Assembly (NCBI GenBank): GCA_016946835.1
Contig: JACVTC010000038.1
Coordinates: 857,501-872,500, forward strand
Reading direction: 5' to 3'
Source: Neocallimastix lanati (nom. inval.)
Taxonomy: Eukaryota; Neocallimastigomycota; Neocallimastigomycetes; Neocallimastigales; Neocallimastigaceae
Length of the DNA stretch: 15,000 nt
Shown: positions 1-13,479 of the stretch, one piece after another
Position numbering within the stretch: the first letter of the stretch is position 1
Layout: every line of letters begins with the position of its first letter
The notes under the pieces: model-generated
Seen by the model: only the letters and a program-made list of their open reading frames with translations
The model's database searches: none
Told to the model about the DNA's origin: nothing
Made by a program: the position numbers and the translations under genes

Positions 1-705
1 AGAAACTGAATCATAAGCTTTTTCAAGATTAAAAAGGTTAAATATGTGAATTTTCCTTGGAATTTTCTTCTTTGATAAATTTCTTTAACGGAAATGAATA
101 AACTAATTCATTCTTCACGGTTGCGGAAACCAAATTGTTTAGATCTAATGAAATTGTGGGTAAGTGCTTAAGAAAATATTCTATCTGTTATAATTTTTGA
201 AATGATTTTTAGTCCAACATTAATAAGAGAAATACCTCGATAGTTACTACAATTTGATAGTTCACCTTTCTTAGGGATAGATACAACAAGAAGTTGAATT
301 TCATTTTTTTTTTTTGGAAATGATCCATTCCAAATTTTATTAAATATTAATTTAAGGCACTTTCCAGCGGCAGGATGTGTTTCTAGTAACTCTTCATTGC
401 AAAATAGAGCTTTGTAGAATTCAATCGGGATACCATCTGAGCCAGGTGCTTAGTTGTTTTTTATTGATGAAATAGTATTTTTAATATCATTAATCGTAAT
501 TGGACCATTGATATTCCAAGTAGAGGATCTAAAACTAATATTCCGTAAAGCATGATTCTAGTAGTTACGATTAAGGCTGTGACCTGAGGGGTCAGAAGCT
601 AGATCTTTATAATATTCCGACCATCTATCTAATTGTTTAATAGTGGAGATAATATCTTGACCAAATTTAGATTTAATACAAGTAAGGTGGATGAATATGT
701 TGGAA
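1..705 (-). pseudogene. Degraded non-LTR (LINE-type) retrotransposon reverse transcriptase, truncated at both ends
   Basis: Reverse transcriptase that once copied a LINE element's RNA at its target site. One minus-strand frame can be followed from about 690 to about 35. It contains the LINE signature APGSDGIPIEFYK (about 413-449), a basic PKKGELSNCSNYRGISL block (about 216-270) and SKQFGFRNREE (about 111-143), in the order of fingers and palm motifs 1-3. Four stops interrupt it: TAG at 558-560 (where relatives would have Trp), TAA at 450-452 (Lys expected before APG), TAA at 168-170 and TGA at 108-110. A frameshift near 31-40 moves motif A (LEKAYDSV) to another frame. There the catalytic Asp codon is AAT (Asn) at 28-30. 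Motif C (YxDD), the thumb and the 3' end are beyond the left edge. The upstream end fades into AT repeats near 700, so no endonuclease domain is visible. The copy is dead; the clade cannot be fixed from this fragment. Confidence 0.86.
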
Positions 706-813
706 TATAAATATAAATGAATAATTGCATGATAAATATTAATATATATATATATATATTAATAACAAATATTAAACAATAGAAATAAAATAAAAATAAA
801 ATAAAAAAAAAAT

Positions 814-840
<27 letters not shown>
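814..840. repeat. Poly(A) tract, 27 bases
   Basis: Uninterrupted run of 27 A, preceded by shorter A runs broken by single T and ended by CTCT. It lies about 110 bases from the upstream end of the retroelement homology, with ordinary AT spacer between, so a link to that element is not shown. Confidence 0.9.
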
Positions 841-844
<4 letters not shown>

Positions 845-1083
845 AAAAATTAAATATATAAAAAAAAAATTATATATGTATAAATAATATTTTGAATTTA
901 TTTATGAATTTATTATTATTTTAAAAATAATCATAAAATGAAAATAATATTGTAAAAAAATAAATATTAATACATTGTTTAAAAATAAAAAAAAAAAAAA
1001 AAGATTTAATATTTTAAAAGTATTATTAATTATAAAAATAAAATAAAATATATATTTATATAAAAGACATTTATTTATGCCTT

Positions 1084-1134
1084 TAAAAAAGTTTTATATT
1101 ACTGGGTTTAAATCATTAATATAAAACTTTTTTA
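1084..1134. repeat. Perfect 18-bp inverted repeat with a 15-base loop (hairpin)
   Basis: The arm at 1084-1101 is the exact reverse complement of 1117-1134, and the loop at 1102-1116 is CTGGGTTTAAATCAT. The arms contain a G/C pair and the mixed core AGTTTTATATTA, so this is more than an A-run facing a T-run. It could be a structured element in RNA, a remnant of a small foldback element, or a chance pairing in AT-rich DNA. Confidence 0.8.
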
Positions 1135-1178
1135 TGTACCATTATTATTTATTTCTTTTTTTCTCTTTTTGTTTCTTT

Positions 1179-1179
<1 letters not shown>

Positions 1180-1210
<31 letters not shown>
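1180..1210. repeat. Poly(T) tract, 31 bases
   Basis: Uninterrupted run of 31 T, followed by G and two further T-rich stretches up to about 1244. It is the first of four T tracts longer than 30 bases within 1.3 kb, all with T on the plus strand. Confidence 0.9.
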
Positions 1211-1211
<1 letters not shown>

Positions 1212-1532
1212 TTTTTTCTTTTTTTTTTTTTTTTTGTTTTGTTCTTTACTGAATAAATTTGATAATATATTGATGTTTTATAATAAGAAAAATATATAAA
1301 TTATTTTGAAGAATCGATTAAACTAATCTAATTTTTACATAACTAAGTATATAAATATAAAACTAATAAAGAATTTTTAAAAAAGAACATTTAACCAAGC
1401 AATTTATATAATACATATTACATAAGAATCTTAATTGTAAAATAATATCATTAATAATAATAATAATAATAATACTTTAATTACAAATATATATGTTTTT
1501 TATTAATTTTTATAATATTAATTTTTATATGA

Positions 1533-1564
<32 letters not shown>

Positions 1565-1630
1565 TTATGTAGATTTTTAATGTATTCAATATTTATATTA
1601 AATTTTTATTTGTGTAAACTATTTTTGTGT

Positions 1631-1632
<2 letters not shown>

Positions 1633-1671
<39 letters not shown>
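1633..1671. repeat. Poly(T) tract, 39 bases
   Basis: Uninterrupted run of 39 T. It produces a meaningless poly-Phe reading frame on the plus strand. The exact length may be uncertain because homopolymers of this size are prone to sequencing error. Confidence 0.9.
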
Positions 1672-1673
<2 letters not shown>

Positions 1674-1844
1674 CATATTTATGGCAAAAAAAAATAAAAA
1701 AAAAAAAATATATTAGATAGAAAAACTTTTTTATAATATTTTTTAAGAGGATTGTTTTTATTATTGTTAATATTATTTTGGTTTAAAAATAATAAACAAT
1801 ATTATTTTATTTATTTTAATTAATCAAAAACTATATATTTTGCT

Positions 1845-1846
<2 letters not shown>

Positions 1847-1887
<41 letters not shown>
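1847..1887. repeat. Poly(T) tract, 41 bases
   Basis: The longest homopolymer in the window, an uninterrupted run of 41 T ending in GATTTATG. The length should be read as approximate. Confidence 0.9.
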
Positions 1888-1888
<1 letters not shown>

Positions 1889-2430
1889 ATTTATGTTTCA
1901 ATTTAATGGCTTAATATTTTGCGATTAAATTTTTTTTTTTATATTTATTCATTATTAATAATTTATATATATTTAAAAAACATATCATATTTAATTTATT
2001 TAAAAAATTTAATAAATATAAATAGATATATTTTTTTTAATCATTACTTTTTTTAAAAAAAAAATTATTGTTGCAATTAGATTTTATGTATCTATGTATT
2101 TATGAATTGTTAGAATTCAATATTAATTTTTAAATATCCTTAATTAGTATTAAATAATTTCAAACCATTTCTTCTTTTGATATTAAATTTATATATAGAT
2201 AAATATATATAAAATATAAATATTGATATAGATACATTTTAGTTAGTAATTTAATTAATTTAGATTATAAATATTCAACTTCTCTATTGAACTTATTTTT
2301 ATGCAAACAAATATAAAAAAATATTAAATTATTAATAATTAATAATAAATCAAATATATATACTATTAATTACCTATTAATAATATGTTAATGATACAAG
2401 ATATAATTTTTTTTTTAGTAAACAGTCTAT

Positions 2431-2433
<3 letters not shown>

Positions 2434-2466
<33 letters not shown>
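2434..2466. repeat. Poly(T) tract, 33 bases, just downstream of the kinase stop codon
   Basis: Uninterrupted run of 33 T, about 110 bases past the kinase gene's stop on the minus strand, where it reads as poly(A). It may lie inside or just beyond the 3' UTR. Confidence 0.9.
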
Positions 2467-2467
<1 letters not shown>

Positions 2468-2576
2468 GAAACCTATAAAAATTTAAAAATTCTATATTTT
2501 TTTTTTCTTCTATTATATATATATTATTTATATGAAAAATAAAAAAAAAAAAAAAAAAACTCTTCATCATCTACTA

Positions 2577-7046
<4,470 letters not shown>

Positions 7047-7244
7047 TTTTGATTACTTCTAATATAATTTATAAAATGTCAGTATATTACTTTATTATAT
7101 ATAAAAGAAATATTATTATTACCTTTTATTAAAATATAATTATTTTATATTATAAAAAAATAAAGGAAAAAATAGTATAGTTATCTAATCTTTTAAAATA
7201 TTTTTATAATTTGATAAAAAAAATTACTACTTTTTTTAAACAGC

Positions 7245-7279
7245 TTTATTTTAATATGTAGTAATGATATTAAAATAAA
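7245..7279. repeat. Perfect 13-bp inverted repeat with a 9-base loop
   Basis: TTTATTTTAATAT at 7245-7257 faces ATATTAAAATAAA at 7267-7279 across the loop GTAGTAATG. It sits about 200 bases upstream of the kinase start codon, so it could fall in the promoter or 5' UTR. The arms are pure A/T, so chance is a real possibility. Confidence 0.75.
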
Positions 7280-7596
7280 CTTTTATTTTTCTATTTCTAT
7301 GATTATTTTGATTACTATTTACTAATTTATTTACAAATAGTTTATAAAAATTATTTGTACAATAAAAGTATGAAAGAGTAAAATTAAACGAGAAAATAAT
7401 TAAAAGTAAAAAAAAAAAAAAAAAAAAGTTAAATAAAATAATTTATAATTATTGAATACTAAATAAAAAACAAAAATTATTGATTTTTAAATAGATTATA
7501 TCGTTTTATTTAACTTTTTTCTTTAAAACATTGTAATTATTACGTTATATATATATTTTTTTGTCTTTTATATTTTTTTTTCAAAATTGGTTAAAA

Positions 7597-7672
7597 TTTT
7601 ATCATTATTTAACCTTTTTATACTTGTTGCTTTCTTTTATAAAATACTAAAAAATTTTAAATAATGATAAAA
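7597..7672. repeat. Perfect 16-bp inverted repeat separated by 44 bases
   Basis: The arm at 7597-7612 (TTTTATCATTATTTAA) is the exact reverse complement of 7657-7672. Each arm contains one G/C pair. It lies about 550 bases upstream of the kinase start codon. Confidence 0.78.
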
Positions 7673-8849
7673 GTTCCTGTAAGTAACTTTAAAGTTTATA
7701 AATATTTATTATAAATTTACTTTATATTATTATTATTATTATTATTCCTTCAAAATCGTTTTTTTTTTTTTTTTTTTTTAATATAATTTTGAAATATTCT
7801 TTTTATTGTTATTTAAAAAAATTTAAATTTCATTATTTTTTAAATTTAAAAATTATTTATTTCTTTTATTAGTGTTTTTCAAATTTATATATTTATATAT
7901 ATATATATATATATTAGTTTATTTCGTGATTTTAACTTCTTTTATTTGTTTGATTTTTTGTGAAGTTCTTTTTTTTTTATTTGTTTGTTTGTTTGTGTTT
8001 TATATTAAATACTTTATTTTTAATATTTCAGATTTCTTTATTATTCTTTCTTTATTTACTTATTTACTTATATATATTCCATTACAGATATAATATATAA
8101 TTTTTCTTCTTAATAGTATTTTATTTTTATTTTTTTATTTTATTTTATTTTATTTTATTTTTTTTTTTTTAATTTTTAAATTCAAGATTAAAAACAATTT
8201 CTATATAACTAAAATAAAAATATAAAAATAAAAAAATAAAAAAAAAAATTAAAATAAAATATATATATATATATATTTATATAAACATAAATATACAAAT
8301 ATAAATTAATAAATGAATAATAAAAAAATAAACTAAAAATTATGAATTTTTAATGTATAAAAAAAAAAAAATAAAAAAAAAATTTTATACTATTTGTAAA
8401 ATGTAATAAAAAATTGTTTTTTCATAAAGTACAAAATATAAAATTAATTTATTTAAATATATTTAATAATTAAATTTATATATAGTTTACTATTCATATA
8501 GCATTAAAAACAATATATTATAATATATAACAAATATTATTTGATTTTGAATTATATCTAATATAGTTTATGCTTTCTATCGTTTTTTTAATATTGATTT
8601 AATATTAAACAATTTAAATTATATTATAATATATTATATTGAACAAATTATAATTAATATAATATATATTAATCAATTATATTTTATAATATTATAATAA
8701 TAAAATTTATAGTACCAATATTATGATATTATGATATTAAAGTATTAAAAATTTATATTAAATATTTTTCATTTTTTTCATTTTTTATTTTTTATTATTT
8801 ATTTATTTATTGATTATTTATTTATTTATTTATTTATTGATTATTTATT

Positions 8850-8982
8850 TATTTATTTATTATTTATTATTTATTATTTATTATTTATTATTTATTATTT
8901 ATTATTTATTATTTATTATTTATTATTTATTATTTATTATTTATTTATTATTTATTATTTATTATTTATTATTTATTATTAA
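8850..8982. repeat. Heptanucleotide satellite (TATTTAT)n
   Basis: About 18 nearly perfect copies of a 7-base TATTTAT unit, with one TTTA slippage near 8940. Just before it, from about 8790, are TTTA repeats broken by TTGATT. The open frame through it (8810-9052, plus) encodes only an Ile/Tyr/Leu repeat and is not a gene. Confidence 0.9.
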
Positions 8983-9039
8983 TATCCTAATAAAGAAACA
9001 AACAAACAAACAAAAAAATAAATCCTTAATAAAAACTTC

Positions 9040-9940
9040 AAGAAAAAAATAGGGATTATAAATTGGAAGTAGATATAAAATTTCTAATGCTTCTGTTTTA
9101 ATTTTTATTTGTTGATATTAACAGAGATTCAAGTGAAAAAGGTGATTATAATTTTTAATTATTAAAAAAATATAATGAAAATTCTTTTGTGATAATTTAT
9201 TAATAAGAAAAATTGAAATTAAAATTTTTTAAACTTTAATATTAAAGTTTTTGTTAAGAATTATAAAAAGTTTAATCATAAATCAAAATAAAAAAAAAAG
9301 TTCATATAAATAATAATAGTAATAGTAATAATAATACTCAAATACGCATCATTTATAATTGTTGATTAGTTATTATTAATAAATAGTGAAAAAAAGTTTC
9401 ACATAATACATTATACATTATATATTTCATAATTAATATATATTTGTATAAAATGTGCTAACAACAACTATAATGAATAATAAAAAAATTTTAATTATTT
9501 AATATACCAAAATGACAAAATGAATATGAAAAAAAAAAAAAATTTATATATTTCATGCATTAAGCCAACAGTATTAACTATTCCTTAATTCATGGTGAAT
9601 TTGTATTAAGAAAAAAAAAAGTTGGTCTCATATATAAATAATGTGTAAATTTAAATATTGAATATCATTATATTACAAGTCCAAATAGATTAAAATGAAG
9701 GAGAATTAAATAAAATTGAACTTATGGAAAAATAAAATAGACAAAATTATGCTCTAATTAAAAAATATTAAAATTGATAATAATAAAATTGAGATATTGT
9801 TCTTAACTAATATTTTTAAACAGAATATATTATATATATGAAAAATTTCCAATTAAATGACCTTTTAAAATGTGCAATTTTTTTGAATTTTTATAGCAGC
9901 AACAAATGAGAATTTCAATTATTTATATATGTGTATATAA
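9040..9940 (+). pseudogene. Possible badly decayed coding sequence, perhaps ankyrin-repeat-like
   Basis: This stretch has less repetition than its surroundings and short peptide blocks that look like coding sequence broken by stops. From about 9039 one frame reads NRDYKLEVDIKFLMLLF, stop, FLFVDINRDSSEKGDYNF, stop, LLKKYNENSFVIIY. Further blocks in shifting frames include INYSLIHGEFVLRKKK (about 9575-9620), NEGELNKIELMEK (about 9695-9735) and NNKIEILFLTNIF (about 9780-9820). Blocks of the type EKGDY...NNxIEI...L recall ankyrin-repeat proteins that are numerous in anaerobic gut fungi. That comparison is from memory and weak. If real, it is a dead gene with many stops and shifts; otherwise it is ordinary spacer. 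Confidence 0.25.
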
Positions 9941-10062
9941 TAATTAATTATTTCGATTTTATTCAATTATAAATAGTAATTATTTTACTTAGTGATATTA
10001 ATAGTTTAATTATTTTTTATTATTTTTAATATTTTATTTTTGTTAATATATATTATTATTTA

Positions 10063-10186
10063 ATTACTATTATTATTATCATTTATAATTATTAATATTT
10101 ATTATTACTATTATTATTATTGTTTATAATTATTACTTATTACTATTATTTTTATTATTATTATTATTTATTATTATTATTATTTA

Positions 10187-10252
<66 letters not shown>

Positions 10253-10273
10253 TATTATTATTATTATTTATTA

Positions 10274-10309
<36 letters not shown>

Positions 10310-10330
10310 TATTATTATTATTATTTATTA

Positions 10331-10372
<42 letters not shown>

Positions 10373-10390
10373 TATTATTATTTATTTTTT
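10063..10390. repeat. (ATT)n trinucleotide microsatellite, interrupted
   Basis: About 330 bases of ATT/TTA repeats, densest at 10151-10384, with extra T insertions that make TTATTTA joints. The plus-strand frame (10120-10404) is a poly-Tyr/Leu artefact of the repeat. Confidence 0.92.
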
Positions 10391-12443
10391 TTATTTACTC
10401 CTGATTTAAATATTTAATATATATAATTTAGTTTATGAATTTATTATAGCAATGAAATATAGTTTACGAAATTAATTGTATAATATAATAGCAATGTAAA
10501 ATACAATATATTATAATATATTATCACTTGTATATTAACAATGTAAAATACAATGTATTATAATATATTATTTCTAACAATTGAACTTAAACTAAATTTT
10601 AATTTATTTTTTATATATAATTTGAATTAATTTTTCAATTAATTTATATGAAAATACATGTAAATTGGAGGATCTGAAAAGGTAGCCTATTTTTTATAAA
10701 AAGGATTTTCTTGTAAATTAAATAAAATAATATAGTATAAAAAAAAAATTGAAAATTAATAGATAATTATTAAATAAAGAAAAATAAGATAATAATATTA
10801 TATAAATTACTCCCTTTTAATATAAAAAGAAAAAATAGATATATATACATAATTAAAATATATTCAATTTTATTTCTGTTATCATGATTTATGTCATTAT
10901 AAGAGGAAACGGTATTGTTAATAATTTCCAGAAAAAAAAAAAAAAAAAAGAACTAATATATTTTTTTTTTATTAATAATAAATTAAAAATAACCCTAATA
11001 ATTATTTACTATGAAGTTAAAAGTTTTTTAAGAAATTTTATTGAAATATAATAAAACTTATAATTGAAAAAGAAAATGATTAATTTGTAATATTAATTAA
11101 TAATTTGACTTTTTTTATTAAATACAATAGTGTTCATAAATATTTCCTTTAAGAAAAAAAAAGATAAATGTAACGAAATAGATAAATGATCAATACACGA
11201 TTAGGAAAAAAAATTCTTAAAAACTTCTTGACTCTTTAGAAACAAACTTCTGTTATACTTTTATTAAAACTATTTTATAAAAAAAAAAAACTATTTTAAA
11301 GATTAAATTTAAAGATACCTTTTCTTTCTACAAATTTAAATGTTAAATAATTTATTAATCTAATTTTATATATAAATACAAAATAAAAATTATAGTTAAA
11401 GTTATATATAAAAATTAAGGTATATAATTTAAGGTTTTTAAAGTATGTCAAAAATGAAAGAGTAATAAAGGAATAATAAAATATAAAAAAAATAAAATAA
11501 TAATAATAGATTAACTTCATAATTGTTATTTTTAATTAAAAACTTTTTGTTATTAAATTTTTACACATAGAAAAGTTTAAAATATGAAATAAATAGAAAA
11601 AAAAAATTATTTAATTGCTCTTTCTTTAATTTACTAAAAGAAAATATATAAAGATATTTTAAAAGTGTTGTGCCATTTTTCACTTGTTATATTATGAATT
11701 AAATTTATTAATAATAAAAAACATTAATATTATACATCTCAAAATTTTTATTTTTTATGTAATAAATTATATGTATATATATTAAAAAAAAAAAAAAATT
11801 ATATATATGTATATATATTGTGAAATGTTTAATATTTTTTTTTACTGATACTTTAAAGATTAATGCTAATCATAATAATTATATATTAAAAATAATATAG
11901 AAAGAAAGAAAAAAAAAGGACAGAAAGTATAATCATTGAAAATATTTTTTTTTATTAATAATAAGTATTTCAAAAAAAAAAAAAAATTAAAATATATAAT
12001 ATATAAAAATAATATTTTGATGAATTCAAAACATAAAATATTTATTTAATGATTGAAAGAAATAAAAATAAATTAATATATATATATTAAAAAAAAATAT
12101 TAATATTTTAAAAAAAAAAAAAAAAAGGTAATCCTATTTTATTACCAAATATGTAAAATTTAAAATAAAATTTAAAATAACAATATTAACAAAATATATA
12201 TATATATATAAAAAAAGATTAAAAAAATTATTTTATAAACTTTTTTTAATTGAAATTTTTTTTAAAGTTTATATAACTTTTAATGGTTAAACATAAATAT
12301 TTTTTTTAATAAAGAAAAGATAATTAGAATAGCATTATAAATATGAATTATATAGATTCTAAATAATATTTAAAATACGATAATATAACATTTTTAGAGA
12401 TTCAAATATTTAAACCAATGTTTAAAAATAGAGTAAAAATGAT
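10391..12443. other. AT-rich intergenic desert
   Basis: No gene is supported on either strand. It contains the 47-base direct repeat (10492-10571), A and T tracts, TA runs (for example 12195-12210) and short hairpins such as GGTAAT/ATTACC (12127-12146) and a 10-bp one at 12234-12273. The minus-strand open frame at 11296-11520 is Tyr/Phe/Ile-rich and resembles no protein family. A few mixed-composition stretches (about 10880-10930 and 11140-11260) have no readable frame. Confidence 0.6.
10492..10571. repeat. Direct repeat: two 33-base copies with one mismatch, 47-base period
   Basis: The unit at 10492-10524 begins CAATGTAAAATACAAT and continues with a palindromic TTATAATATATTAT. It recurs at 10539-10571 with a single A-to-G change. 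The unit contains the C- and G-bearing CAATG/ACAAT parts, so it is not plain AT slippage. It looks like a partial tandem duplication. Confidence 0.85.
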
Positions 12444-12600
12444 TTATCAATCGATTTATCAATTTATTTATTTATTTATTTATATTTATTTAATTTTATT
12501 AATTTATTGATTGATTCACTGATTTTATTTATTTACTTTATTTTATATTATGTTAATTATTAATTTATTTATTTTATTCATTTATTTATTTAATAATAGG
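12444..12600. repeat. Imperfect TTTA/ATTT repeat cluster
   Basis: Stacked TTTA units with interspersed GATT and TTGATTGATT variants, similar to the flank of the heptamer satellite near 8800. No coding potential. Confidence 0.8.
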
Positions 12601-12901
12601 TTTTAATTTAAAAAAAAAAATAAAATAAAATAAATTTTTAGTAGTTATAATATATGAGATTAATAAAAAGATAGAAAAAAAAAAAAAAAAAAGAATACCA
12701 TATTTAAACTGAATAAATTATTAAAACTAGGGAGGGAAAAAAAAAAAAATAAAATAAAAAATAATAAATAATAATTATATATATATGTATTATATAAATA
12801 AATAAAAATAAATCAAACTTAATAAATAATTACTTAAATTTTATATCATTAATATTTTATTATTAATTTTTTTTTTTTTTTTATAAATGCTTTATAATTA
12901 T

Positions 12902-12941
12902 TATTAATCCATAAAATATTAAAATCTTTTATGGATTAATA
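12902..12941. repeat. Perfect 15-bp inverted repeat with a 10-base loop
   Basis: The arm TATTAATCCATAAAA at 12902-12916 is the exact reverse complement of 12927-12941, around the loop TATTAAAATC. Each arm has two adjacent G/C pairs (CC/GG), which makes chance pairing less likely than for the pure A/T hairpins nearby. It lies about 540 bases past the HRD3-like stop codon. Confidence 0.82.
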
Positions 12942-13203
12942 CGAATATTTATTAATATATTTTTTAAATTATTATAATTTTATAATTTAATTATAAATTT
13001 TATGCTTATTAATGAATACTATTATAACTATTATAATTTGATTATGATTATTTATTTTTTTTTTTTTTTTTTTTTTTTTTTGTTTATTTTTTATTTTATT
13101 TTTTATTTTTTTTTTTTTAATAATTATTATTTTATAATAATATTTTATAATAAATGCTTATTTAATTGTCCTTTTTTATTTTATTTTATTTAGCAATTTG
13201 ATG

Positions 13204-13229
13204 AAAAAAAAAAAAAAAAAAAAAAAAAA
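13204..13229. repeat. Poly(A) tract, 26 bases
   Basis: Uninterrupted run of 26 A between ATG and T. Confidence 0.9.
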
Positions 13230-13366
13230 TAGAGATGAATTGCCTAACAAAAATGAAATTATAGATAAATTGATATAAATATATAAAAATAAAAATAATA
13301 AAAATATAAAATAAAATATATATATATATATATATATTTTATTTAATTATTGTAAAAATAAAAAAA

Positions 13367-13404
<38 letters not shown>

Positions 13405-13479
13405 TGATATATATACTTATATATATATATAATGAAATAGATTAAATAAGAAAATAAATAAAAAAAAATTGATTTTTAA

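Larger units (their letters stand above)
706..2576. other. AT-rich spacer between the retroelement remnant and the 3' end of the kinase gene
   Basis: No gene is supported. The stretch holds AT dinucleotide runs (about 740-760), an A tract (814-840), (AAT)n at about 1452-1474, (ATT)n at about 1535-1564, four very long T tracts and an 18-bp hairpin. The one open frame on the plus strand (1493-1720) reads almost only Phe and Ile through poly(T) and is a composition artefact. The kinase gene's 3' UTR and poly(A) site should lie just below 2577. No cleavage signal stands out against this background. Confidence 0.7.
7047..8849. other. Upstream flank of the kinase gene and AT-rich spacer
   Basis: The kinase promoter and 5' UTR should lie just above 7046. 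No TATA box or other core element can be singled out in sequence this AT-rich. The stretch has two perfect inverted repeats (7245-7279 and 7597-7672), an (ATT)n run near 7725-7745, TTTG repeats near 7980-7996 and many A and T runs. The plus-strand open frame at 7872-8093 is Phe/Ile/Tyr-rich noise. I see no RNA gene. Confidence 0.6.
12601..13479. other. AT-rich region downstream of the HRD3-like gene, including its 3' UTR
   Basis: The 3' UTR of the minus-strand HRD3-like gene should begin at 13479 and run leftward, through (AAT)n at about 13368-13401 and (TA)n at about 13318-13336. Beyond these are a 26-base A tract (13204-13229), a 26-base T tract (13055-13080) and a 15-bp hairpin (12902-12941). 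The plus-strand open frame at 13002-13193 is poly-Phe noise. Confidence 0.6.

Noticed and set aside
1071-1140. tRNA-like fold around GGGTTTAAATC
   Set aside because: The stem is a single 18-bp hairpin, not a cloverleaf; there is no B box with the invariant C and no acceptor pairing.
1493-1720. Plus-strand open frame of 75 codons
   Set aside because: Almost only Phe, Ile and Leu through poly(T) and (ATT)n; no start context and no family resemblance.
7872-8093. Plus-strand open frame of 73 codons
   Set aside because: Phe/Ile/Tyr-rich product of T-rich DNA with no recognisable domain.
8810-9052. Plus-strand open frame through the heptamer satellite
   Set aside because: Translation of a 7-base repeat; no protein signal.
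8850-10390. CRISPR-like or telomere-like array
   Set aside because: Units are 3-7 bases of A/T with no spacers, and the heptamer does not match G-rich telomere repeats.
10120-10404. Poly-Tyr open frame
   Set aside because: Direct translation of the (ATT)n microsatellite.
11296-11520. Minus-strand open frame of 74 codons in the desert
   Set aside because: Tyr/Phe/Ile/Leu-rich, consistent with AT composition; no motif, and splice signals around it do not extend it.
13002-13193. Plus-strand open frame with poly-Phe
   Set aside because: Arises from a 26-base T tract and flanking T-rich sequence.
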